A stretch of 64,000 bases of DNA from Paraconiothyrium sp. Pb-2020. Its lineage: Eukaryota; Ascomycota; Dothideomycetes; Pleosporales; Didymosphaeriaceae. The stretch's first letter is position 1. Each line of letters opens with the position of its first letter. The stretch is taken from positions 4,340,001-4,404,000 of the forward strand of contig JAJUBI010000001.1 of NCBI GenBank assembly GCA_022419385.1, in the 5' to 3' direction. Positions 13,691-26,173 of the stretch are shown piece after piece. Position numbers and translations under genes: made by a program. Under the pieces are notes generated by a model. The model was not told the origin of the DNA. It was given only the letters and a program-made list of their open reading frames with translations, and did not search any database.

Positions 13691-16245
13691 TAGTACTATA
13701 GTATAGCTAGCCTTTCTCTTTTACTCTACTTTTTTTTCTACTTCTTACTAATAAGGGCTATAGGTATATTACTGTTATACTCCTTATACTTAAAGAAAGA
13801 AGTAAAGTTAGTAGACTAAAAGGTAGTAAGGGGTACTAAATTAATAGTAGTATATAAAGTAGAAGGTAGAATAGATATCTTACTCTTAGTAGAACTAAAG
13901 ATATAAAGTAAGGCCTTTAAACTAGTAAAGGCTGCCTCCCCCTACTTATCTTTAGAGGCTTTCTAAATAGGCTTTTTTTCTTTATTTTAATTAGACTTCT
14001 CCTCTTTATCTTTAGGAGGGGACTCCTATATAGTAGTAGTAAAGTTATAGCTTAAAGTAGTATAATAAAAGCCTATAAGAGTATTAGAAGGTTCTTAGTT
14101 AAAATAAGCTAAAGGAAACTAGGAGGTATAGTAGTAGTATATAGAGGTAGAAGTAGTATAGAATTCTAAAGTATTACTCTTAGTACCCTTAGCAGTAGAA
14201 TTATAAGTAGGTATTTCTTTAGGGGCTAGAGTATTACTTCTAGTACTTTTAGTAGTATTGCCCTCTAAAGGCTCTAAGTTGTTACTACTACTACTATTAA
14301 AAGGTATAAAAGAGGCCTAAGAATTACCTTTATTTTCTTCTTTAGAATTAAAAACTATACTATTAGATAGTATATTAGTATTGCCTAAGGTAGGTAGCCT
14401 AGCCTATTTAATATTAGTATAATAGTAAACTAACAGCCCTAAAGTATATACCTTTAACCTAAGAATATTTAGAATGCCCTTAATAGTACTAATAAGGTAG
14501 TTAGTAGCCTTAACTTAGAGTAATACTACCTCTACTATAGTAGGTTTCTTCTTTAGGCCTTATTTATTCTCCTTATATAAGAAAATATTAATATTAAAAG
14601 TAAACTAGTGTACTACCTTTACTAAGGTAATATAGTTTTTAGAGTTTTTATTTAAGTTAGTATTAGTGTGCTAGCATACGCAAATTAAACTATTAATATA
14701 CTTAATAAACTAGGGCAGAATTTCTTTACACTCTTTATAGAGTTTAATATAATACTTATACTTATAGAGGCCTTTATATTTATAAGACTTTTACTTATTA
14801 TAGCTAATTTACTTAGCACACCTTAGGTAGTAGGGCTCTAGTAACTTATAATAGGGCTATAGCACTTAGCTACTAGAGTCTACTTAAAAGGTTAGTAATA
14901 GTAAAATAATAGTAGAATACAGCCTATATTAGAGATCTAGTTAGGATAACTCTATAATAAAGGGTATATAATAAATAGTAATTAGTATATAAAGGTAAGG
15001 TACTAGATTTCTAAGGAGAAAGAAAAAGAGAAGTTAAAAAACTTTATAATATATATTTATACGCTACTATTACTGCGTTACCTATAGTAACTATTACTAT
15101 AGAGTTACTGCTTATTAAGGGGATTATTTACTTTTTTAACCTTTACTTAGCATAATAAAATACTAGGTAAATAATAGCGTAGATATATTACAGCATAGGC
15201 AACTGTATAATATAATTATAGTAATACCCTATTAAATATATAACTAAGGTAGTTATATAAGGGGAGGGGAATAGTTATAAGGGTAAAAGTAGAAACTATA
15301 TAAATAGTACCTTATATATGCTGCTATAGCGCAGCGCTAGTAAGGCGAAGTAGAAAACCTATTAGGGGTAGAGAGGACTTAAATAGAAATTAACCTTATT
15401 ATAACCTAAGTATTACTTACTACTATATAAGCCTAATAAAAAGAGTAATTATATAAGAGCTCTACTTTAGTACTTAGTATATTAAATTAGTATAAAATAA
15501 AGCAACTCTTATATTCTACTATTAATAATATTACTACTAAGAAGTTATATAAGCTTAGCTAGATAATATACTTAATTTCTATATAAAAGTAACTTCTAGA
15601 GCTTAAAAATTAGGGTCTATAAGAAGCTCTTATAAATAAGAAAAGGTATTAAACTAAAAGTAAAATACTTTCTATTAAATACCCTAAGGAGTACTATAGA
15701 GGAGCTATTTTCTAGTTACTATTTTAAGTATAGAGAGCATATAATAGTTTAGATTAAGAAAAGGCTTAAAAATAAAAGTTACTACTTTAAAAAAATTAGT
15801 AGAAGGAGGTATATAAGAGTGCTTAATAGCTTAAAAAAAGGCTTCTATATAAGAGGTATCTTATATAGGTAATTAATAGAAATATATATATATAGGAGAA
15901 GGCTATATAGGCAATTTAGAAATACTTTAATTAAGAGGCTTATAGAGTATAAAAGTAACTCTAGAATTATATTAAATTAGCCTAAAAGGGTAATAAGAAG
16001 TCTTTAAAATATACTATTAATAATAGTATAAGGAGATAATAGATGCTAATACCTATATATATAGATATATTAGTATCTACACTATTAACACTATGCTTAT
16101 ATAGTAGCTAAATAATTAGAATACTAAGTAAATATTTATAATTTAATTATATAGTAATTATCTATAGGCCTATAAGACCTCTATACTAAAAAATCTTATA
16201 ATAATAGCTTTTGTATAGAGCGCTGCAGCCTTAAGTTATTAATTA
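13691..16245. repeat. Unclassified AT-rich RIP-decayed sequence
   Basis: About 2.5 kb of the same TpA-rich, stop-laden texture as the retroelements. The part 13700-15000 may be antisense coding remnant. The part 15300-16030 reads, with stops, as Lys/Arg-rich sequence resembling a transposase C-terminus, but neither is certain. Normal composition resumes abruptly at about 16,245. Confidence 0.5.
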
Positions 16246-17278
16246 ATATTTAGTGTTATGTGTGTATGCGACTGTCCGCGTGCACAGACTGTCTCGGCAC
16301 GGTAATGCTCAAGACTCATTGCTATTGGTGGATTCATTAATTTACCCGTATGCCCTGTTACTTCCGTGGCGGTGCAACAAGAGGTTTTCAAGGCTGTACA
16401 TGCCATACGACTTGGCACAGAGTTGTTAAGTCTTGATGAGGGGAAAGGCCGGGAGCCGAGTTAGCATAGCGTCTTTTGCTAACATTCCTCTTACAACATA
16501 GTCATGCACGGATTGGCTCTGCTCCTACGCAGTAAGTAGGCGGTCGTACAAGCAATACCAAATAAAGCCCCAGTATGTGTCATGGGGAAAAGAATCTTAC
16601 AAGATAGTATTGGCACGAAGATCACATTCTGTAGTGTTGCTTGAGCGGATATTTTTGATACTAATGGACCTCAACGTTGAACAAGGAGGTTTAGTCTAGC
16701 TCACCTAGGCTTTGTTCTGCGTCCAACATTTTCGCAATGTGGCAATTGTTCGGAGGGACGAGGAGACATAGAAAGGTTGATAGACCTACGAGATAGTCAC
16801 GTCACTGTTTACGGAAGGATATACGCATGAACAGGCTGAAGACTTGGGGCAGTGCTCGTTCTTGTCCTGCCGCACGCATCGATCGACAGTGACCGGGAAC
16901 GAAACAGCCTTATGGTCAAGGATCCCGAGAAAATCCTTATTCACGCCACGTGCTTGCACTTTGGACTGTCCACACATCAGGTGGTGCTTGCTAAGTACCT
17001 CGTCTGGCGAGAGTACGTTGACTGCATATCGATTCTTAAATGGAAAGTACGAAATGAGATCATCCAAGGGAGGATTCTGAGTGACGAGCAATTGCCAAAG
17101 CGACAGCCTGCAATGCGACTTAATACTGTTGATTTCAATGCTTTGTGTCGAACGTCTATGTAAGTTTGTACTGGCGATAACGTTTGTCCTACACACGCTG
17201 AGCATCTTTCGCGTCTAGGAAGCTGCGTAACGTAGGTCACTTCGACTTTCCTGCCGGTGCGAGCTATCGTCTAACATC
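16246..17278. other. Intergenic, flank of the AT-rich block; no gene seen
   Basis: Normal base composition. Short open frames overlap on both strands at 16786-17205, but none shows a recognisable motif or splice structure. Confidence 0.5.
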
Positions 17279-18746
17279 TCACTTTTCTTCCAATCCCAGC
17301 TTTTCTATCGCCTGCGCCCCACCGTCCACCCCGAGATCAACTACGGCCTTGTCTGCGCCCTCAACGTGGCCGTCCGGCTTGGCCTCCACCTTCTTTGCCG
17401 CCCCGGGGTATCCGGTGCCCTTGTTCTTCACTTTTTTCTCCTTCTTCTTCTCCGTAGGCGGTGGAGGGTAGGCCTTCTGCTCGATGTCTTTCCACTTGCT
17501 GTCAGCTTGGAAAGCCTCCTGTACAGGGGCAAGCAGCTGTATAAGAGCTTCTGTGACGGCAGGTTTAAGCATTTGGGGTGTGAGCTGTGAAAGTTAGAAG
17601 CATGATTACGCAAAGCTGCGGTTCGAAAGGGCTCTTACAATGTCGTTTTGGTAATCTTCCTGCATTTTTTTGATGTCGGTGTACACAAGCGGCTCGCCTT
17701 CTCTTCGCTCCACAACAAATTTGGGTGTTCCGTGTCGCAGCTCGCCAGCGGGTAGCAGCACGTACTCGACGAAGCTAAGCACGCCGTTCTCCTCGACCTG
17801 CTTCGGCGGCGCGAACGCCTTCTTGAGCTTCTTGCGCACGGCATCAGGCGTGTCCAACACATCAATCTTGGAGTCGGGGTCGCTCGCGCTCATCTTGCCT
17901 CCCTGGAGACCAGGCACCATGGGGTTCATCAAGTGCGCGCGCTCCTTGTAACCAATCTTGGGAAGTACGTCTTTCGCAAGAGCGAAAATCTTGCGCTGGT
18001 CCAACCCACCGAACTGCACGTCTACGTCTAAGTACTGTTCATCCAGTGCTTGCATGAGCGGGTAGATCAGCCCACTAAGTGGCGCGTTCTCCGTCTGCTT
18101 GACAACCTCAGCACCCGCCCTCTTCGAATCGTGCTCGCTCGTTATACTGGCTAGTCGTAATAGATCCATCATGTAATCGGGAGCGAGTTCGTAGGAGGAG
18201 CCGAGCACGAATTCGAGCTTGTTGATGGGGACGTTGACGGCCTTAAGCAGCGCGGTAATGACATAGCGGTAGTATTCGGCGCGGAACTTAACCAGCTCAA
18301 TGGGTGCTTTAAGGTTGTCGAGAAAGCCGTGGATATCTGCAAGCAGAATCTTGACGTGGCAGCCGGCGCGAAGGAATTGAGCGATCTTGAGGACAGGTAC
18401 AAACTACAACGCGTCAGCACACGACCAGCGTTTTCTGCGCGACAACATAACGTACGTATCCGCAGTGTGGCCTGCCTGTTGTTGCAGTTCCCCAGTACAC
18501 TTTTAGGCTATCCCCCTTGTCGAGAACCGCCTCCATGATCTCAGGGTTCAGCACCTCCTTCAGGTTAACTTTGATCAGCGCTAGGCGGTCCTCCTTGCTC
18601 ATCTCTTGCTGTCCTGACCGATCTACAGCGTGCGACTGCGCCTTTTGTAACCGCGACTTTGCATCTTTCAACTGGTCTTGCAACTCAATGAGGGTTTTCT
18701 CCAGGAGGGCGATCTCATCCTGGATGGCAACGACCGGGTCTGCCAT
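17279..18746 (-). CDS. TYS1: Tyrosyl-tRNA synthetase, cytosolic
   Basis: Charges tRNA-Tyr with tyrosine in the cytosol (class I aminoacyl-tRNA synthetase of eukaryotic/archaeal type). Three exons: 18456-18746, 17639-18403, 17279-17584; introns of 52 and 54 bp, GT-AG; 453 aa. The HIGH-like motif TGRPHCGY (residues about 90-97) spans the first splice junction, and the KMSKS loop is KMSASD near residue 266. FGGLDQRKIF and LADIHGFLDN are typical of the family. The N-terminus carries a helical, coiled-coil-like extension of about 50 residues. The C-terminus has a Lys-rich run (KKKEKKVK) and a short acidic tail, so the protein is longer than the 394-aa yeast enzyme. The start is the ATG opening MADPVV, the only one giving the full catalytic fold. 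Its neighbour alpha-COP lies upstream on the same strand. Confidence 0.95.
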
Positions 18747-19380
18747 GGCGGGGTAGTGGAATGCTTTCAGAGAAGCGTGCTAGAATCAATTATTGTATCT
18801 TTGGAAATACCCTAGAAGATTCTCGAGAAGAAAGGAGCCAATCTTCCTGACTTCGAGTATATGCGTGTTGTGCTTATGATTTCGCTCGTTCAAGGCTTAA
18901 TGAGTCGCTGGCTGGTCGAGTCAACGTGGGGCAGAGACGGCTAATAAAATTGGCGGACCCTTGTTCGCGGAACGGGTGCGCGGGTTATGATTACGTCAGG
19001 TGAACGCTTGGTGTGAGCACAGGACATGGAGTCAACATATGATTGCTGAGTATCATCTACTGGTTTTATAATGCGTGCGTTACCTCGAAGGAGACTTACA
19101 AATGGGTGTTCAAGGTAACGGATGTCCTTTTGGGGTCGTTCAATGGTATAGACTCAGAGACTTGACAACCCGTGGACACTTCAACATCATGTGCGTGAAC
19201 ATTATCTCATGGCATTTTGTTAACAGGTATCTGCGCCTGTCTTCCGCGTCTCGCCGCTTCGCTTCTGGCTTGGCAGAGAGTCTTGTTCCTAGCAACGTAG
19301 GCCAAATCTAACATCATACGCTACAACATTCCAAAAGGCTTCAGACCAAAATCGTCAAACACAACGGGATACTAATCACT
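18747..19380. other. Intergenic, promoter of TyrRS and 3' flank of alpha-COP
   Basis: About 630 bp between tandem minus-strand genes. No RNA gene, repeat or convincing coding frame is seen. Confidence 0.5.
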
Positions 19381-22300
19381 TCATCCCACCAGTCTAAGCC
19401 CGCTCGCGGGGGCGCCAATTTGGCACACCTCGCAGATCTTGCAGATAGTGCCCTTGTACTTCGCATGGTACTTGGCGCCGTCGTAGGGGCACGCTGCGGA
19501 TGGACTGCCTTGGTATATTGGTGTGAACGACGCAGCACAGATATCGAAGTCAGCGAACTGATCAAAGTCGATCTCAACAGCATCGTTAGGATTCCGCTCT
19601 GCTGACGTCTTGATCCTCTTCGCCTGCTCTTTTAGCTTCGCATTGGCGGTGCGATCCAGAAGGGCATTGGCAAAGTTGAGCGCAGTGTTCAGTTGCTTGT
19701 TCTTGTTGGCAAAGTTCATTGCTGCAGAGAGAGGGAGAGATTTATGAGGCCCCTCCAACTCTGGAACTGTGAAGTATGCCGAGAGCTCGAGTGCTCGCTT
19801 CTTCGTGTGTTCGGGGAGACCAGAGATGTCAGTCGCGCCCTGGACCAGAGACCTTCGCGCCAATTCGATGGACATGGCGATTACATATTGAGCGGCAGTG
19901 TGAATTGCTTGTCTGGCCTATGGAACTTGTTAGTGGACGTATAGCTAATCACCATATGACTTGCAACGTACCTCTGAAAGCTGTGCTTGCGAAGAAACAA
20001 CATTGACAATCAACAGCTGTAGTAACCGCTTGAAGACAGCGACACCGTCTTCCAGCTTGTTCTTCAGCATGGCTGATTTTCCAGCTGGAAGCTCATTCGC
20101 TAATATTGACTCTAGATCACGCGGTATGATGGGTAGTATCTTTCGCGAGTCGGTTTCGTTAACTGTTCTTCGAACGTAATTGACGATCGAAGGCATATTA
20201 GGCGTGGCAGGAAGGAAGGTTCGCGAGGCTTGGTAGATCTCTTCGAAGCGCCACTCGAGCGGTGCGAAGTTCACAGCGCCTACTTGTCGGTTCAAAAGCT
20301 GCATAGCAGTTTCAAACGAGCCTGCAGCAACGTGATCTGCAGCCAGAGGAGAGTTGCGGGCCCACAAATCTGCCTCGCTGCTGCCTGCCCCAGTCTCTGC
20401 ACCCTCAACCTCAACGAAATCATCCTCCGCATCAGCTTCGCCATCGTCGCCCATGTCCCAGCCACCAACGTCATCTTCCTCATCGCCGCCAATGTCACCG
20501 ACAGCGGCACTTGGCGCTTCGGCGTCACCTAGAAGATCTTCGTCCCCGTAGCCGTTAGCTGCTGGCTCTTCTGCGGCACTGCCTTCAACTTCGCCGGCAA
20601 GTGCCCGTTCGAACACTGTAGACGATGCAGCACGTGTCGGCCAGTTAGTCTTGTACGTAGGAACAATGGGTTTAGGCGGTGTAAGCGGAGACCCAAAAGA
20701 TGGTAGGTTGATCTGGTCCTCGGAAAGGCCGCTGGCCTCTAGGATCTGTTCAGCTTGCTCATCAAGACCGTGTGCCTTGGCTGTAGCGTATGCGAGGGGA
20801 TATAGATCGATCTCCTGGAACATTTCAATCCGGTTCTGCACGTCGCCAAGGTAGAGAGCATTTTGGAAGCGAGCAGTCATATCGCCACGGTGCTCGGCGA
20901 TCTTAGCCATGCGCTTCAGCTTCTCCTGGTCTCCCGTCGAGAGGTAAAGGAAGGAAAGTTTATCGAAATTCCGAAGCTTCTGGTACGTCATTTCTACGAC
21001 CTGATGGTTCCCGTGCGCAAGGGCTTCGACACTGAGACGTTGCCAGAGCTTGGGTCGGTCGAGCTGCTTGGCCATTTCGACGGCGACATCCAAGTTTCCA
21101 CATTCAATCGCAAGCTCAAAGCGCGTCTGCGGGTCTTGAACGAATTGTAGCGCAATCTCCGGGTAGCCCTTCTTCTGTAGGTATGAGATAATGCTCTGCC
21201 CCACGAGACTCGAATTCTTGATGATGTTGAGCATCTCGTCGTAATTTCGCTTGACCAATGCGAGTTTGAAGCGGTATTCCGTAGGGTCAATTTGAAGGAC
21301 CTTGGGTTTCGCTGCTCGGTCTAAGCAGTAGATATTGCGCCCCTTAACCTTGACAAGATAGACTGTGTGCTCTAAAGTCCGCACGATGCCATTGTCTCCG
21401 TTCATCAAACTATACTTGACGTGGTTCAACGTGGAGTACAGGAGAACACCAGCATCGTCCCAGGCAGCGCTCTTTATGCGGATAGTCTCGTGAAGTGTGC
21501 TCACTTGTTCTAGGTTCTTAGTAGCGATAGTTACGTTGTGTTTGCTTAATAGTGCAACGTGGAGACCATCAGACGACCAGACAACGTATTTGACGCCGTT
21601 GACAGAGAGCTCAGCGAGGTTCTTTTTGGCCTGGATGTCATAGAGAACTACAGAAGTCGGCGTGATGAGGAGCAGATTACCGGTCCCGCCAAAATAGATG
21701 TCGGTTGTTCCGTGGGGGGGTTTGATCGTTTTCGTGGTGGAGTTGCTCAGATCTTTTATATCGATCTGCTGATTCTGCTGATTGAACACTGCAAACCTGT
21801 TGCGGGCAACAAAGACAGCCGAGGTACCGGATCCTCGCTTGGTGTCTGTGGGCTCTACAGCTCCCGATGCATCGCGTGGCAAACTGATGAGCTCGTAGGT
21901 GCCGCTGTCGGCCGGAGAGGTCACGAGGATAGATCGTTCGGCGGGGTTGTAGGAGAGGGTTCGAGGCGGGACCCAGGCACTGCCGAGCTTCTTCAAGGAA
22001 AGCATAGACGGAGACTCGATGTTCTTCTGGAAATCGTAGGAGCGCACATGTTTCTCCTTGGTAATGTAGAACAGGTTATTTTGGTAAACCGCGGACGCCG
22101 GTCGCTCACGCTCTAGCTTGAACACCATCACTCCATTGTCGTGGCCGGCTGCGAACAGATTAATCTCCGGATGCGCAGCAATCACCCAGAAACGATCGTT
22201 CTCCCTCTTGAATGATTGAACTGAGGTTCGGCGGTTGAGGTCCCATACACGCACGGTCTTGTCCTCGCCAACGGACAGTATGAGGTCCTGGTGCGGGTGG

Positions 22301-23230
22301 AACAGACACGCAGATGCGTTCTGGAAGTGGCCTCGGCAGGTGTCCACCTCCCATGCTTTAGTCTCGGACATCCTCCACAGCTTCACCAATCTATCATCAC
22401 CCGCCGAAACGATGAGCGGAAGGGTAGGGTGGAATGCCACCCAGTTCACACCTCGATCGTGGCCCTCGAGCACAAATTTTACAACCGCGTCTGTGTTCCC
22501 AAACATATCGGCCTGGTTCTGGTTGGCGCGCGCCATCTGGTCCTCAAATGACACCGACGTCGGCGCGGAATGCTTTTTCCTCAGCCCTGAAATATCCCAG
22601 ACGCGGACGGACTGGTCGAGCGAGGCGGAGACAATCAGGTCCTCCTTGGGGTGGAATTGTGCGCACATGGTGTAGTGGTTGTGCCCGGTCATGGTGCAGA
22701 TCAAACTTCTGTTTTGCCAATTCCAAATTCGAATTGTCTGGTCGTCGGAGCTACTCAAGATCCACGGTAGCTCGTGGTGGAAGAAAACGGTGCGGACGTA
22801 GTCCAGATGCCCATTTAAAGTAAAAAGACACCGGCGAGTCTGATACGACCAGACTTTGATTTTGTAGTCATCGCCGCCGGAGACGAATCTGTCAGTTTTT
22901 AGTATCAACACCTCGGAGCACGGCACCAGCTATGCTTACAGTGGCTGTGTCTTGTGGAAGTCGATGCCGCGAACGGGCCCGTCGTGCTCTTCAAAACGAT
23001 CTATCAGGGTGCCCATGCGGTAGTCCCACAATTGGATGGTCGAGGAGTGTAGTGATACGAGGATCCATGGTCTGAGGCGGTCAGCAGCGGCGCAGGCTGG
23101 AAGCAGAGGCGCGGAGGTACCTCTTGGGGTGGAAGGCAATGCCTTTTGCCCGCGACGACTTGGACTCGAACTGCAGGCGGTCAGTCGGTGTGATCAGGTG
23201 CGGGAGCTAGCTACATACCTTGGTCAACAT
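19381..23230 (-). CDS. COP1: Coatomer subunit alpha (alpha-COP)
   Basis: Scaffold of the COPI coat that returns cargo from Golgi to ER and recognises KKxx signals. Five exons: 23219-23230 (only 12 nt), 23121-23170, 22940-23071, 19972-22888, 19381-19917; all introns about 48-54 bp, GT-AG; 1215 aa, the usual length. The first exon gives MLTK, joining FESKSSRAKGI. WD40 repeats fill about residues 1-320 (PWILVSLHSSTIQLWDYR, then GHLDYVRTVFFHHE). A second beta-propeller and helical solenoid follow, then a Glu/Asp-rich linker near residues 850-910 and the C-terminal alpha-COP domain with CPYDGAKY and CKICEVCQIG cysteines that contacts epsilon-COP. It is divergent from the unknown gene at 24448 across 1.2 kb. 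Confidence 0.97.
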
Positions 23231-24447
23231 GGATGGGGAAGAGGCCATGGTGGAAGTTTGGGAGCAGCCGCAGCTCCAGAGGCGCGGGAGACGGCTTCGA
23301 TGGGGAGGGGCGATGGCAGCAGACCGCGGAGAGGAGGGGGAACGAAAACGAGAGAGATGGCGCCGTGTTGCTTGCGGAGCTGCTGCCTGTGTTCGAGCTG
23401 TGTACTCGCCAAATGTTCAATGTGTCCACGGAGGAAGTGCGGAAGGCGCGTTCCCCGAGCAGGACTAGCGTGGCTACCTCCGTTCCCCGCCTCACGTGAC
23501 GTGGAACGTCCGACGTCCCCCCTTCAGCAAGGCACGATGGGCATTTGCATGCTGGGGGCATCCTCAGGCATCCTCAGGCATCAATCCGCAGCCCTTCGCC
23601 CAGTCGACTCGCATTGCCATCCGCCGCAGAGCCTCATTGCCGCCGACACGTTCCTCCGCCGTGTGCCCTGCGGGTCGCCAGAGCGGCTGCCCCGCCCAGT
23701 CACCAATCGCCGCCCCGCCAGCTGTTCGCTGGATGCCAGCAGGCCCCGGCAGCCCTGCAGTCTAATTTTGTGCGGTGAGGCCATTGGGCACGCAGGCCGT
23801 CTGGGACGCAAGGTAAGATTGTTCGAGTCTGCGCTGCACGCTGGCAGGCCCCCGCCGCTAATCGCTGGCGAACACATAGCGACGAGCAGGGAAAAACCAG
23901 TCGAGTCTTGTCGCGCGCCGGTGCCGCCAGCTCAGCGTGAAACGCAGTGAATAACTGCCCGTGTCCCGCCCGTCAGAACGAGCCCACAAGGGAGCACCGC
24001 AGCCCGCCCTCTCTGCCCTCGTCCCCATTGCCCTGCTCATTCGGCCACCGCATTCGCACCGCTTCGGACTGACAGCACGCTGTGGCTAATCTGGCCTCCG
24101 ACCTGCAATTCCTGCATTGCTGCCTATAGCATTCTTCTCTCCTCCACCCGCACCGCACGATAAGCCCAGGTGTGCAGGGTCTGACCTGTCAAACGCTCCC
24201 ACCTGCCCGCCCTCCACTGGCCGCTCAGTCTCGCTGCCAAAGCACTTCCAGACCACTTCTAGAAAATGATACTGTCTGCCAAACTCTCTCCTCACATAAC
24301 ACACTTACCTCTCGTCCACCGGCAGCTGATTCCCTGAGCGCTGGAACTTTCGACTGAATTTTGTGAGCACCTTATCACATTTTTGATATTCGCCTTGCAG
24401 CCTCGCGGGGCTTTTTCGGTGAACACCACCACCTCCGCTATCCCGTC
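23231..24447. promoter_or_regulatory. Shared upstream region of alpha-COP and the 24448 gene
   Basis: A GC-rich 1.2 kb divergent promoter. It holds a TCACGTGAC E-box-type site at 23492-23500 (bHLH/Cbf1-like core CACGTG) and a 10-bp direct repeat, catcctcagg, twice plus a third partial copy at 23559-23582. CT-rich sequence before 24448 suits a long 5' leader. Long open frames here overlap each other and look like GC-rich noise. Confidence 0.4.
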
Positions 24448-25386
24448 ATGGAGACCACCGAGCGCCCGCCCATCTTCACATTTGCGAACGGCCCGTCGTC
24501 GCCGCCCATGACGCCCGGCACTCGCTCTCACGCCCACTTTCTCCACAAAGAAGACCACCCGCCGTCCAGTTACAAGCGCATGGGCGTCGTGCACAGTGCG
24601 CAATCCCCGCCGCTCGAGCATATCAAGCCCATTGGACAGGGGCCGCAATTCCACTTCACCAGGCCACAGTCGCGGGGTGCCTCCTCTCGGCCGTCAACAG
24701 CATCTGTTGCTTGTGCGACAACTCCGCAAGACTCCGACGACGATGCATCCGATGAGGAGAGCATATATGACGACGCTCAGCCGTTCCGCAGAGCCGAAGA
24801 AGAAGACATCAGCTTCATACTCGAATACTTGGACAGCGAGCCAGGCTATGATAGCGACATAGAAGTGGTGCGGCCGGACCAATGTGAAGATGCGAAAAGC
24901 GACAGGAGTAAATCAAGATTAGACGATAGTGGAATTGTCGACGAGATCAGGGAAATCAACCTCGCGGATGATTCATCCGAGGACGAAGAGCTAAGGCAAC
25001 GGATGGATTGGAAGAAAAAGAAAAGATGGAGCGCCCGAATGTACAAGAGCAAGCGCACCTACAGCATGAGTGTCGAGGGCGACAGCAGCTATTCCGATAA
25101 CGACCCGTGTGACGACATCGACGAATCAGCCCGCCGTCTACGCCGCCGGGGGCGTGGTCCCGGTGATCGTTCTTCTTTGATCTTTGAGGACGGGGGCTTT
25201 CCAAACATCAACAATATCGCGGAGGTGGAGGAACCGGAAGATGGAGGAATCGTAATCAAGAAAGTACAAGGTCCGCCATCGATTCCTTCCGACGATGCAT
25301 TCACACTTGACGACGCGTTCGGGTTTGATGAGTTGCCATTTTGTCATGTGGAGGAATGGATGGAAGTGGAATCGATTTATGAATAA
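24448..25386 (+). CDS. Conserved fungal acidic protein of unknown function
   Basis: Single-exon ORF of 312 aa starting METTERPPIFTFANG. I do not recognise a named domain. The N-terminal third is Pro/Ser-rich and probably disordered. The middle is strongly acidic (SDDDASDEESIYDD; DDSSEDEELRQRMD). A basic block follows (WKKKKRWSARMYKSKRTYS, about residues 190-208), then a pattern of SARRLRRRGRG, RSSLIFEDGG and IAEVEEPEDGG near residues 225-265, which I recall as a conserved block in uncharacterised ascomycete proteins. The alternation of acidic and basic segments could suit a nuclear or chromatin-associated role, but that is speculation. There is no signal peptide or membrane segment. Confidence 0.8.
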   Translation: METTERPPIFTFANGPSSPPMTPGTRSHAHFLHKEDHPPSSYKRMGVVHSAQSPPLEHIKPIGQGPQFHFTRPQSRGASSRPSTASVACATTPQDSDDDASDEESIYDDAQPFRRAEEEDISFILEYLDSEPGYDSDIEVVRPDQCEDAKSDRSKSRLDDSGIVDEIREINLADDSSEDEELRQRMDWKKKKRWSARMYKSKRTYSMSVEGDSSYSDNDPCDDIDESARRLRRRGRGPGDRSSLIFEDGGFPNINNIAEVEEPEDGGIVIKKVQGPPSIPSDDAFTLDDAFGFDELPFCHVEEWMEVESIYE

Positions 25387-26173
25387 CGTTTGTTTACGAC
25401 TGTTACGAAGCGTATAGACTGGACTGAATCATGTCTTTCTTCCTCTCTCAAAACTCAGCATCAATCAGCGAGCATCTTTAGCGTGTTGCGGTGTCTCGTT
25501 CCAATTTACCGTGTTTACACCCACCTGGCTCCTCGCCGGAAATGACCTTTGACGTGACTGCGCAGCAAATTTCGTGCGCGCCGTTGACCAATATCGAGGT
25601 ATAGATCCCGTCGATTTTGCAGCAAGATGTTGTTTCTAAGATCTGGCCTATTTATGGGCGTCGCTTACCCAACCTCCTCCCTAGCCAAAATTCAAATCTG
25701 GGGGCTAGGCCAGACGCCCTTGCTGTTGCGACCAACATCTCCACATTTCCTTTTGCAAAGTCTCGATTTTGCATACACTTTGATGATTGCAACACGTTTT
25801 TGCGTCCGTTTGAAGCAGAGTGTTCTCTTTATTCGCTCGATATAGTTCGGAACGCCGCATCCGAAGGCAGCGGCAATGTAAGTAGCGGCACCTGTGCAGT
25901 ACCAGTACGTATCCGACACATCAACCATGCGGATACCAGAACGTCGCGATTTGCAAGCAAACTAGCCACTCCACGCTCCTTCAGGTTGCACAGATCTCCT
26001 TCGCCTCGGTGCGCATGCCCAGCTCCCCGTTTTAACGCCCGTCAGTCATCATGTCAACTGCGCCTGCCTCAGTTAGCGCCACGGCTCAGTGGCTTCCGAC
26101 TACCTGGCTGACGGTGAACACATCCCGTTTCAAAACGCGCGCCCAATCGTACATATCTTTAGTAGCGCCAACA

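Noticed and set aside
1..16245. A living gene or CRISPR-like array inside the AT-rich block
   Set aside because: All coding-like stretches are stop-ridden retroelement remnants; no regularly spaced repeats are present.
16786..17205. A 139-codon minus-strand frame and overlapping plus-strand frames
   Set aside because: No recognisable motif, no splice structure, and frames on both strands are equally open.
23036..23950. A 304-codon open frame on the plus strand
   Set aside because: It lies in GC-rich DNA antisense to the first alpha-COP exons and across the divergent promoter, overlaps other long frames, and has no motif.
25617..26111. A 164-codon plus-strand frame upstream of the cupin gene
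   Set aside because: Composition looks like noise and no motif is seen.
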